39,135 nt of DNA from Rhizobiaceae bacterium (GTDB lineage Bacteria > Pseudomonadota > Alphaproteobacteria > Rhizobiales > Rhizobiaceae). Below are positions 32,709 through 39,135 of the stretch, in pieces. Both the position numbers and the translations under genes were made by a program. The stretch lies in the NCBI GenBank assembly GCA_027483885.1, contig JAIXTO010000126.1:1-39135 (forward strand), read 5' to 3'. Under the pieces are notes generated by a model that had not been told where the DNA came from, did not search any database, and was given only the letters and a program-made list of their open reading frames with translations. Within the stretch, counting starts at the first letter, position 1, and each line of letters begins with the position of its first letter.

Positions 32709-32792
32709 GACAGCCTGGGGAAAGCCCGATCTGATTTGTTAAAGTCGCCTAATGAAAGATCTTACCATCCAGCATTCAAGCCAGCGGTTCTC

Positions 32793-33275
32793 ATGAGCGA
32801 TAAAAACCCAAAGACGGATATCAGACGCGACCTGGTGGGCTTTCTCCCGCAGATCCGTCGCTTTGCCATGGCGCTAACCGGGGATGCCTCCGGCATCGAC
32901 CTGCTGGTGGTGAAGGCCTGTGAAGAGGCGGTGGCCAAATCGCATCTCTGGCGCAACGAGCAGCGGCTGGATCGCTGGGTGTTTACGCTGATGCGCGCGC
33001 TGTGGAACAACGGCGCTTTCGCGCAACCGACGGAAGGCTGTGACAAACAGCAGACCACTGGCCGTACCGCCGGTGGTTTTTCCGGCCATCCCGTGCTCGA
33101 CAGCCTGCCCCACACCAGCGCGCCTGTTTACCTGCTCTGCGCGGTAGAAGGCTTGAGCTACGCAGAGACGGCCGCCGTCATGGGCATCACGCCGGATGCG
33201 GTCGCCGTGCGCATGCTGTTATCCCGCCGGGAGCTGGCGGCACAGAAATCCCATGCCAGCGAACGCAGGGCCTGA
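32793..33275 (+). CDS. Small ECF-like sigma factor
   Basis: A 160-residue protein. The C-terminal half has a clear sigma region 4: PVYLLCAVEGLSYAETAAVMGITPDAVAVRMLLSRREL, with the helix-turn-helix ETAAVMGITPDAVAVRM. The N-terminal half resembles region 2 in FLPQIRRFAMALTGDASGIDLL and RLDRWVFTLMRALWNN. However, the acidic DDAEDLVQETF-type segment that normally follows ALTG is missing, replaced by DASGIDLLVVKACEEAVAK. The start MSDKNPKTD at 32793 has only a weak ribosome site. A membrane anti-sigma-like gene follows three bases after the stop, the usual layout of ECF sigma and anti-sigma pairs. Which promoters it reads is unknown. Confidence 0.8.
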   Translation: MSDKNPKTDIRRDLVGFLPQIRRFAMALTGDASGIDLLVVKACEEAVAKSHLWRNEQRLDRWVFTLMRALWNNGAFAQPTEGCDKQQTTGRTAGGFSGHPVLDSLPHTSAPVYLLCAVEGLSYAETAAVMGITPDAVAVRMLLSRRELAAQKSHASERRA

Positions 33276-33278
33276 TGG

Positions 33279-34124
33279 ATGGAAAGCCTTCGCAACGCCC
33301 CACTCGACATGCGCATTTCCGCCCTTCTCGATAACGAGATCAGCGAGCCCGAACGGATTGAATTGGAGGCGCTATTGGCCGCCGATCCCCAGGCCCGCGC
33401 GCTGAACGACATGCTGCGCAAAGCCGATGACGAAGCCCGCCTTGCCTTCAAGACCATGCTGAAGGAACCGGTGTCGCTTGATCTGGTGCGCTCGATCAAG
33501 ACTGCAACACCGCCGCGACGTGCCGTGCGCCTGCCGCAGGCGCGCCGCCCCCGCTGGCACCTGCGCCCCTCCTTCAGCCTCGTCTGCGCCGCCTCGCTGC
33601 TGATGTTCGGCTTTGGCACCGCTGCCGGATACATGGTGGCCGGGCGCCCGCATATGGTGACCTATGGCGACATGGCCGGTGATCCCGTGCGCGCCTGGCT
33701 GGACGATGTCGCCTCCTATTACCGGCTTTATTCCCGCCAGACTCGGCATCTTGTAGAAGTGCCGGCAAGCGAATCGGCCCATATCGTCGACTGGCTGATG
33801 GCAACGACGGGCGTCTCCTTCCGTATCCCGAACCTTTCCGCGGATAATCTCGACTTCGTCGGTGCCCGCCTGTTTTCAGCCGGTGGTCGTCCGGTCGGGC
33901 AACTGGTCTATCGCAACCGCGAGGGTGAGGTCATTGCGGTGTCCTTTACCAAGCTGATTGCGCCGCAGAGCCAGCAGCCAGACGCCCCGCCGCTTCGCCA
34001 GACCATCCGCGATGACATCGGCCTCGTCACCTGGCAGGGCCTGCAGGCAAGCTACGTCGTGACCGGCCCCTCCTCCGACGCCGAACTCGACACGCTTGCT
34101 GCCAAGATCGCCGGGATCATCTGA
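33279..34124 (+). CDS. Membrane-anchored anti-sigma factor
   Basis: A 281-residue protein. The N-terminal cytosolic part (MRISALLDNEISEPERIELEALLAADPQARAL) has the helical layout of anti-sigma domains, without the zinc-binding H-x3-C-x2-C motif. One transmembrane helix lies at about residues 105-126 (SLVCAASLLMFGFGTAAGYMV), and the remaining 150 residues would be periplasmic and could sense an envelope signal. It starts three bases after the stop of the small sigma factor, so the two are co-translated. The pairing is inferred from position and domain layout. The stop is followed by a convergent EamA transporter gene. Confidence 0.82.
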   Translation: MESLRNAPLDMRISALLDNEISEPERIELEALLAADPQARALNDMLRKADDEARLAFKTMLKEPVSLDLVRSIKTATPPRRAVRLPQARRPRWHLRPSFSLVCAASLLMFGFGTAAGYMVAGRPHMVTYGDMAGDPVRAWLDDVASYYRLYSRQTRHLVEVPASESAHIVDWLMATTGVSFRIPNLSADNLDFVGARLFSAGGRPVGQLVYRNREGEVIAVSFTKLIAPQSQQPDAPPLRQTIRDDIGLVTWQGLQASYVVTGPSSDAELDTLAAKIAGII

Positions 34125-34161
34125 GACGCCCACGACTCTCACACACTCGACGGGCGCAATT

Positions 34162-35025
34162 CTACCGGGCAAAACGCCGGGCGCCGGCCACGCAGAGCAC
34201 GACGCCGAGTGTCACGACCAGCATCATCGGGCTCACCGGCTCATGCAGCAGCAGGCCGGCGAGAAGCAGGCCGAAGAACGGCTGCAACAATTGCAGCTGA
34301 CCGACAGCGGCAATGCCGCCAAGTGCCAGTCCGCGATACCAGAAGACAAAACCGATCAGCATGCTGAACACCGAGACATAGGCAAGTCCGGCCCAGGCGC
34401 TGACGCTGACGGCAGACCAATCCGCCGGAAGGCTCGTCAGCGTGATTGCCAGCATCATCGGCAGTGCAAGGACCAGCGCCCAGGAAATGACCTGCCAGCC
34501 GCCGAGCCGCCGCGAGAGCCGCGCGCCTTCCGCATATCCAAGCCCGCAGACGAGGATGGCCGCCAGCATCAGCAGGTCGCCGGCAAGTGTTCCGGCCCCG
34601 CCTGATACCAGCGCAAAGCCGGCAACGACGGCACTTCCGAGCCCTGAAAACAGCCAGAACAGCGGTTTTGGCCGCTCCCCCCCGCGCAACACGCCAAATA
34701 GCGCGGTCGCCAGCGGCAGAAGACCGATGAAGACGATCGAGTGGGCAGACGTGATGGTTTTCAGCGCAAGCGCCGTCAGGAGCGGAAACCCCACCACAAC
34801 GCCGGCGGCAATCACGGCAAGCGAAAGAAGATCGGCGCGCGCCGGGCGCGCCTCGCGCAGGCCCTTCAAGAGGAGTGCTGCCAGAACAGCGGCAATAACC
34901 GCGCGCGCCGAGGTGAGAAACAAAGGAGACAGATCCGCCACCGCCACGCGTGTTGCCGGAAGCGATCCGCTGAAGAACACCACGCCGGCAAGGCCGCACA
35001 TCCATCCATCCACTGACGCTTTCAT
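34162..35025 (-). CDS. EamA/DMT family transporter
   Basis: A 287-residue inner-membrane protein with about ten hydrophobic segments in two EamA repeats, typical of drug/metabolite exporters such as RhaT/YdcZ relatives. Recognisable blocks are LTSARAVIAAVLAALLL, SAHSIVFIGLLPLATALFGVL, and the second repeat YVSVFSMLIGFVFWYRGLALGGIAAVGQLQLLQPFFGLL. I chose the ATG at 35025 (MKASVDGWM) because GAGGG lies before it. It is divergent from a MocR-type regulator, and the intergenic region has CTGTAC repeats, so the regulator probably controls this exporter. The substrate is likely an amine or amino-acid derivative, but this is inference. Confidence 0.9.
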   Translation of the reverse strand: MKASVDGWMCGLAGVVFFSGSLPATRVAVADLSPLFLTSARAVIAAVLAALLLKGLREARPARADLLSLAVIAAGVVVGFPLLTALALKTITSAHSIVFIGLLPLATALFGVLRGGERPKPLFWLFSGLGSAVVAGFALVSGGAGTLAGDLLMLAAILVCGLGYAEGARLSRRLGGWQVISWALVLALPMMLAITLTSLPADWSAVSVSAWAGLAYVSVFSMLIGFVFWYRGLALGGIAAVGQLQLLQPFFGLLLAGLLLHEPVSPMMLVVTLGVVLCVAGARRFAR

Positions 35026-35095
35026 TGTCCCTCGCTTGTCTGATCTTACAAAACAGGTCGTTTCCCGCTTCCACGGGCACCGCATGCCAGAGCCG

Positions 35096-35176
35096 CTGTA
35101 CGCCACTGCACTTGCCAGAGACAGCAACAGAGGCATACAATTTATCCAAACTGTACTGATGACAATGGCAATACAG
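35096..35176. promoter_or_regulatory. Candidate MocR operator region with CTGTA repeats
   Basis: CTGTAC occurs at 35096-35101 and 35151-35156, and its complement form ATACAG at 35171-35176, all in the 162-base divergent gap between the transporter and the MocR gene. The last two form CTGTA-N16-TACAG. On the minus strand TTGTCA followed by AATTGT at 17 bases could serve as the exporter promoter, overlapping this site. Confidence 0.45.
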
Positions 35177-35187
35177 GCGAGACGTCA

Positions 35188-36588
35188 ATGACCCGAAACC
35201 CCGCCGGCACACGCACAAAGGACGTTATGACGTCCATCCGCTCGCGGATCGGCAGCCGGGCGCTTCTGCCCGGCGACCGCCTGCCCTCGGTGCGCGCGCT
35301 TGCCGAGACGATGAAGGTGTCAGCCACCACGGTGGTGGAAGCCTATGACCGGCTGGTGGCCGAAGGTCTGATCCGGGCGCGGCGTGGTGCGGGGTTTTTC
35401 GTGGCGGAAAACACCACGCCGCCGCTTGCCCTTGCCCGCACGGCAACGCCGCAGGCACGCGCCATCGATCCGTTCTGGGTGTCGCGTCAATCGCTCGATG
35501 CAGCGGGCGACGTGCTGAAGCCCGGCTGCGGCTGGCTTCCCGCCCATTGGATGCCGCAGGAGGCCATTTCCCGCGCCATGCGCCATCTCGCCCGCGCCGA
35601 TCCCGCCCTGCTGTTCGACTACGGCGAGACGCGCGGCTCTGCCACGCTGCGCCGCCTGCTGTTGTCGCGGCTGGCCGATCAGGGCATTGCCGCCGGCCTT
35701 GATCAGGTTCTGCTCACGGCAACAGGCACGCAGGCGCTGGACCTTGTCTGCCGCTTCCTCCTGCGTCCCGGCGATACGGTGCTGATCGACGATCCCTGTT
35801 ACTTCAATTTTCGCGCCCTTTTACAGGTGCATCAGGTCAAAGTGGTGAGCGTGCCCTATCTGTCCGACGGGCCGGATCTTGCCGCCTTCGAGGCGGTGCT
35901 TGTGGCGGAAAAGCCGCGCCTCTACATCACCAATTCCGGGCTGCATAACCCGACGGGCGCGACCGTTTCCCCCCAGACAGCCCACCGCCTGCTGAACCTT
36001 GCCGGCCAGCATGGCATCACTGTCATCGAAGACGATATCTTTGGCGATTTCCAGCCGGAGGCCGGCGCCACGCTTGCAGCGCTGGACGGCTTGAAACAGG
36101 TCATCCGCATCGGCAGCTTTTCAAAGACGCTCTCGGCCTCCATCCGCTGCGGCTATATCTTTGCCCGCCCCGACTGGATCGAGGGGCTGGCCGATCTTCA
36201 GGTTGCCACCAATTTCGGCGGACCAAGCCCGGTTTCTGCAGAAATCGTCGCTCATGTTCTCTCCGGCGGCAGCTACCGCAAGCACATGGAGGAATTGCGC
36301 CGAAAGCTTTCCCATGCGCGGCGCGATGTGAGCGAACGTCTGGCGCGGCTCGGTATCAAACCGGTTCTGACCCCACGCGGCGGCTTTTACCTCTGGTGCC
36401 GTTTGCCGGATGGCGCAGACTCTGCAAGCCTTGCGCAAAAGGCGCTGGCGTCAGGTGTCGTTCTGGCCCCGGGCAATGTTTTCAGCCTCAGCCAGACGGC
36501 AGGCGATAGGATGCGCTTTAATGTGGCGCAGATGCAGGACCTGCGCATCGACCAGGTGCTGGCAGAGGCCTTAGCACAGGCGTGCTGA
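35188..36588 (+). CDS. MocR-type regulator (GntR HTH plus aminotransferase domain)
   Basis: A 466-residue chimeric regulator. Residues 1-75 are a GntR winged helix (IRSRIGSRALLPGDRLPSVRALAETMKVSATTVVEAYDRLVAEGLI). The rest is a fold-type I aminotransferase domain with the PLP-binding lysine K313 in IGSFSKTLSASIRCGY and the conserved NSGLHNPTG. MocR proteins use PLP as an effector to control a gene next to them. The divergent EamA exporter is the obvious target, with CTGTA repeats between the two starts. The start at 35188 has a weak ribosome site. Alternatives are a PLP-dependent enzyme without regulation, but the HTH is intact. Confidence 0.93.
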   Translation: MTRNPAGTRTKDVMTSIRSRIGSRALLPGDRLPSVRALAETMKVSATTVVEAYDRLVAEGLIRARRGAGFFVAENTTPPLALARTATPQARAIDPFWVSRQSLDAAGDVLKPGCGWLPAHWMPQEAISRAMRHLARADPALLFDYGETRGSATLRRLLLSRLADQGIAAGLDQVLLTATGTQALDLVCRFLLRPGDTVLIDDPCYFNFRALLQVHQVKVVSVPYLSDGPDLAAFEAVLVAEKPRLYITNSGLHNPTGATVSPQTAHRLLNLAGQHGITVIEDDIFGDFQPEAGATLAALDGLKQVIRIGSFSKTLSASIRCGYIFARPDWIEGLADLQVATNFGGPSPVSAEIVAHVLSGGSYRKHMEELRRKLSHARRDVSERLARLGIKPVLTPRGGFYLWCRLPDGADSASLAQKALASGVVLAPGNVFSLSQTAGDRMRFNVAQMQDLRIDQVLAEALAQAC

Positions 36589-36629
36589 AGGTGCCTTTCG
36601 AAGGATGCCGGTTGCCCGCGCAACGCCAA

Positions 36630-36656
36630 AACGCCCGGGCTTGCGCACCGGGCGTT
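36630..36656. terminator. Bidirectional terminator between MocR gene and leuA
   Basis: AACGCCCGG / CCGGGCGTT forms a perfect 9-bp stem with a 9-base loop between convergent genes. It is followed by CTGTTAT on the plus strand and TTGGCG on the minus strand. Confidence 0.7.
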
Positions 36657-36681
36657 CTGTTATCGGAAATGATGACCGCGG

Positions 36682-38406
36682 TTACCGGCTGGCAATCACC
36701 CGGTTTGCCGCAGAGACGATTGCCTCCAGCGAGGCTGCAACGATATTCGTGTTGATGCCGACGCCGAACAGCTTTCCGCCGGCATGCTCTACCTCGACAT
36801 AGGCGATGGCCGATGCGTTGGACCCATGCTGCAAGGAATGCTCGGAATAATCGGCCACCGACAGTTCGGTGCCGAGATAGGTCGAGAGCGCATTGATGAA
36901 GCCATCGATCGGGCCGGTGCCCTTGCCCTCGATGCGCTTCACCTCACCATTGTCGGTGATCTCGGCGGAGACAACCCGCACACCCTTGTGCTCCATGCCG
37001 GCCGGATAGGTCTGGTGATCGACGAACTTGATACGCGCGCTCGGCTGCTCGACATAATGCTGGAGGAAGCGCTCGTGGATGCGCTTTGACGGCAGCTCCA
37101 CACCCTCTTCGTCGGTGATGCGCTGGATTTCCTCGCGAAACTCCACCTGCAGGTTGCGCGGCAGGTTGATGCCGTAATCCTGGGAGAGGATATAGGCTAT
37201 GCCGCCCTTGCCGGATTGCGAGTTGATGCGGATGATCGCCTCATAGGTGCGCCCGACATCCTGCGGATCGATCGGCAGATACGGCACTTCCCAGACCGGC
37301 GAATTCGCCGTCTTGATCGACTTCATGCCCTTGTTGATGGCATCCTGGTGCGATCCGGAAAAGGCGGTATAGACCAGTTCGCCAACGTAAGGGTGACGCT
37401 CGGGAATGACCATCTCGTTGGAATATTCGTAGACGGCCTTGATGCGCTCGATATCGGAGCAATCCAGTTCCGGATCGACCCCTTGGGTGAACATGTTGAG
37501 CGCCAGCGTGACGACATCAACATTGCCGGTGCGCTCGCCATTGCCGAACAGCGTGCCTTCCACGCGGTCGGCGCCGGCCATCAGGCCGAGTTCGGTCGCA
37601 GCGATGCCGGTGCCGCGGTCGTTGTGCGGATGCAGGGATACGATGATGTTTTCGCGGTTGTCGAGATTGCGGCACATCCACTCGATCTGGTCGGCATAGA
37701 CGTTCGGCGTTGCCATTTCGACGGTGGAGGGCAGGTTGAGGATCAGCTTGTTTTCGGCCGTCGGGCGGATTTCGGCCGTTACGGCATTGCAGATTTCCAG
37801 CGCGACCTCGAGTTCGGTGCCGGTAAAGCTTTCCGGCGAATATTCGAAGCGGTAACCGCCGCCGGCCTTTTCAGCCATGTCCATGATCATCTTGGCCGCA
37901 TCGACCGCGATCTGCTTGATGCCGGGCACGTCTTTCGCAAACACCACGCGGCGCTGCAATTCCGACGTCGAGTTGTAGAAATGGATGATCGGCTTGTGGG
38001 CACCCTGCAGCGATTCGAAGGTGCGGGTGATCAGTTCGGGACGGCACTGCACCAAGACCTGCAGGGAAACGTCGTCAGGCACACCACCCTCTTCCACGCA
38101 CCAGCGGGCGAAGTCGAAATCGGTCTGCGAAGCCGAGGGGAAGCCGATCTCGATTTCCTTGAAACCCATGTCGAGCAACAGCTGGAACATCCGGGCCTTG
38201 CGGTCGTGGCCCATCGGGTTGACCAGCGACTGGTTGCCGTCGCGCAGATCCACCGAACACCAGATCGGTGCCTTGGTAATGGTCTTCGACGGCCAGGTAC
38301 GGTCAGGAATGTTGATCGTCGGATAAGCGCGGTATTTCAGCCCGGCTTCGGGCATGCCGGCCTTCGGGGAGGTGCTGGTTTTGGAGGAATTGCTGTTGGC
38401 ATCCAT
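36682..38406 (-). CDS. leuA: 2-isopropylmalate synthase, long form
   Basis: Catalyses the first committed step of leucine biosynthesis, joining acetyl-CoA and 2-ketoisovalerate. The 574-residue length and the N-terminal YRAYPTINIPDRTWPSKTITKAPIWCSVDLRDGNQSL mark the long LeuA form found in alphaproteobacteria and actinobacteria. The catalytic segment is CSVDLRDGNQSL, and the metal-binding LHPHNDRGTGIA lies near the middle. The C-terminal leucine-feedback domain (GVRVVSAEITDNGEVKRIEGKGTGPIDGFINALS) is complete. I chose the ATG at 38406 (MDANSNSS); a GTG 24 bases upstream is possible. About 155 bases upstream ends a 41-codon leader peptide with four consecutive Leu codons, indicating control by leucine availability. 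Confidence 0.96.
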   Translation of the reverse strand: MDANSNSSKTSTSPKAGMPEAGLKYRAYPTINIPDRTWPSKTITKAPIWCSVDLRDGNQSLVNPMGHDRKARMFQLLLDMGFKEIEIGFPSASQTDFDFARWCVEEGGVPDDVSLQVLVQCRPELITRTFESLQGAHKPIIHFYNSTSELQRRVVFAKDVPGIKQIAVDAAKMIMDMAEKAGGGYRFEYSPESFTGTELEVALEICNAVTAEIRPTAENKLILNLPSTVEMATPNVYADQIEWMCRNLDNRENIIVSLHPHNDRGTGIAATELGLMAGADRVEGTLFGNGERTGNVDVVTLALNMFTQGVDPELDCSDIERIKAVYEYSNEMVIPERHPYVGELVYTAFSGSHQDAINKGMKSIKTANSPVWEVPYLPIDPQDVGRTYEAIIRINSQSGKGGIAYILSQDYGINLPRNLQVEFREEIQRITDEEGVELPSKRIHERFLQHYVEQPSARIKFVDHQTYPAGMEHKGVRVVSAEITDNGEVKRIEGKGTGPIDGFINALSTYLGTELSVADYSEHSLQHGSNASAIAYVEVEHAGGKLFGVGINTNIVAASLEAIVSAANRVIASR

Positions 38407-38516
38407 TGTCGTCGTCTCTTCTCGCTTCACGCATAAGCCGGCGCCCGTTCGGGGATGAGCCGTCTTCGATGCGGACCTGTAGGGGTCTTGTGTGGCCTGG
38501 TCTTGAACGTTCGTGA

Positions 38517-38562
38517 GAGGAGCTCTTATGCCGGCAGGCTTTTCGGCCGCCGGGCGCTCCTC
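38517..38562 (-). promoter_or_regulatory. Leader stem-loop of leuA (attenuator candidate)
   Basis: GAGGAGC and GCTCCTC form a 7-bp outer stem enclosing a second stem (CCGGCGG with CTGCCGG, including one G-U pair) with a GAAAA-containing loop. The outer 5' arm competes for pairing with the Leu codons of the leader peptide. No T-run follows the stem, so the mechanism of control is not evident; termination, Rho access or translation control are all possible. Confidence 0.5.
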
Positions 38563-38686
38563 AACGGACCCGGCAACCGCGCGTAAGGCCGAGGAGAAGA
38601 AGCGAGGTCAGGGCATGCGCGTTGTCGCGCAGGGCGATACGCCCGCGTGCAATCGTGCCAGAAATCTTTGCGCCTGTGGTCTTCAT
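38561..38686 (-). CDS. leuA leader peptide (Leu-rich, 41 aa)
   Basis: The ORF from ATG 38686 to TGA 38561 encodes a peptide with the segment ALTSLLLLGL. The four consecutive Leu codons CTT CTT CTC CTC lie at 38591-38602, with a fifth Leu two codons later and one three codons earlier. It precedes leuA on the same strand, the classic layout of an amino-acid leader. The bases GAGGAG just at its stop (38557-38562) can pair either with CTCCTC inside the Leu codons (38591-38596) or, as GAGGAGC, with GCTCCTC at 38517-38523. The ribosome position could thus choose between two folds. No ribosome site precedes the ATG; the promoter places the RNA start at or next to the AUG, so the leader would be translated leaderless. 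The peptide itself is not proven. Confidence 0.75.
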   Translation of the reverse strand: MKTTGAKISGTIARGRIALRDNAHALTSLLLLGLTRGCRVR

Positions 38687-38693
38687 GCTCGGG

Positions 38694-38722
38694 CTTATAG
38701 CCGTGCGCTAAAAAACTGGCAA
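38694..38722 (-). promoter_or_regulatory. Sigma-70 promoter of the leuA leader transcript
   Basis: On the minus strand TTGCCA and TATAAG are separated by exactly 17 bases. The -10 box ends seven bases before the leader ATG, so the predicted start of transcription falls on or beside the A of the AUG. It lies in the short gap just after the benE stop. Confidence 0.7.
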
Positions 38723-38730
38723 CCCCCCAC

Positions 38731-39135
38731 CTATGCTTTTGCCTTTTTCACCAGATGCTGCAGCGTCAGCATCAATCCGCCCGCCAGCAATCCCCAGAAA
38801 GCACCGGAGATCCCCGCAAAGGAGACGCCAGACGCTGTGACCAGGAACGTGATCGCCGCCGCCTCGCGCGATTCGGACGCCTGGAACGCCGCCATGGCGG
38901 AGCTCGAGAAGGCACCGACCAGCGCAAGACCGGCGACCGCCTGGATCAGCACCGGCGGCGCCAGCGCCACCGCAGTCGTCACGGCACCGGCAAGCGGCCC
39001 GAGGATCAGGTAGCAGATGCCACAGACCAGCACTGCCCAGTAGCGGCGGGCCGGATCCGGATGCGCATCGGGACCGGCACACATCGCCGCGGTGATCGCC
39101 GCCAGATTGACCGCATGGCCGCCGAATGGCGCAGC
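38731..39135 (-). CDS. benE: BenE-family benzoate/H+ symporter, C-terminal part (5' end outside window)
   Basis: The frame is open to the right edge and the first 135 codons in the window belong to the C-terminal half of a BenE-type transporter. The segment AAPFGGHAVNLAAITAAMCAGPDAHPDPARRYWA is the conserved BenE loop with the GGH and the HPDPARRY stretch. After it come several hydrophobic helices and a basic end (LVKKAKA). BenE proteins take up benzoate or related aromatic acids with protons, although many homologues have no known substrate. The gene is upstream of the leuA promoter on the same strand, and no hairpin separates the two, so read-through into leuA is possible. Confidence 0.88.
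   Translation of the reverse strand, partial: AAPFGGHAVNLAAITAAMCAGPDAHPDPARRYWAVLVCGICYLILGPLAGAVTTAVALAPPVLIQAVAGLALVGAFSSSAMAAFQASESREAAAITFLVTASGVSFAGISGAFWGLLAGGLMLTLQHLVKKAKA

Noticed and set aside
37216..38436. A 406-codon plus-strand frame opposite leuA
   Set aside because: leuA is unambiguous on the other strand and the frame shows no domain.
1..39135. tRNA, rRNA, CRISPR, insertion sequences or prophage
   Set aside because: I looked through the intergenic stretches and saw no cloverleaf-like T-loop sequences, regular spaced repeats, transposase motifs or integrase genes.

Overview
The window is GC-rich chromosomal DNA of an alphaproteobacterium, most likely Rhizobiaceae (Rhizobium/Agrobacterium type). 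The pointers are the separate petA-petB-petC bc1 operon, a rhizobial-type flagellin, an EcfG-like stress promoter (GGAAC-N16-CGTT), long-form LeuA and many short GNAT/NUDIX/MaoC housekeeping genes. I see no tRNA, rRNA, CRISPR, IS element or prophage. The gene ends at both window edges are cut (ychF at left, benE at right). No gene looks frameshifted.

Layout. 1-2.9 kb: the ychF end with a terminator, two overlapping MaoC-type hydratase genes, then on the minus strand a LysE-family exporter and apt. 2.9-5.8 kb: cytochrome bc1 operon petABC (minus) ending in a TTCG-loop terminator. 6.1-12.4 kb: a membrane-anchored EEP-family phosphodiesterase-like gene, then a minus-strand block with two paralogous ABC exporters around a degenerate GGDEF protein. 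The first exporter is preceded by an 18-codon leader ORF with a perfect Shine-Dalgarno sequence. 12.5-16.3 kb: trmL, a hydrolase-like protein with a Pro/Glu-rich tail, two very long perfect hairpins, a lone flagellin and an 83-residue unknown. 16.5-18.5 kb: hemF, a small unknown and a DUF1059 gene under a likely general-stress promoter, then palindromic intergenic DNA.

18.5-21.1 kb: a minus-strand operon DUF1285 - CoA-pyrophosphatase-like NUDIX - CCA nucleotidyltransferase with 4-base overlaps. 21.3-28.1 kb: a MoxR/DUF58/VWA-type operon whose third protein looks like a BatA-like membrane protein fused to a DUF4159 protein through an internal signal-peptide-like segment. 28.2-32.7 kb: two GNATs, a methyltransferase, a glutathionyl-hydroquinone reductase, a NUDIX protein and a metallophosphoesterase. 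32.8-34.1 kb: a small divergent sigma factor with a membrane anti-sigma partner. 34.2-36.6 kb: an EamA exporter divergent from a MocR regulator. 36.7-38.7 kb: leuA preceded by a 41-codon leader peptide with four consecutive Leu codons, whose promoter puts the transcript start at or next to the leader AUG.

The most interesting points are regulatory: the leuA leader, which looks leaderless like the trpL leader of Sinorhizobium; the second leader ORF before an ABC exporter; and the degenerate GGDEF protein between two exporters. All calls come from reading the sequence and its translations. No database search was run.
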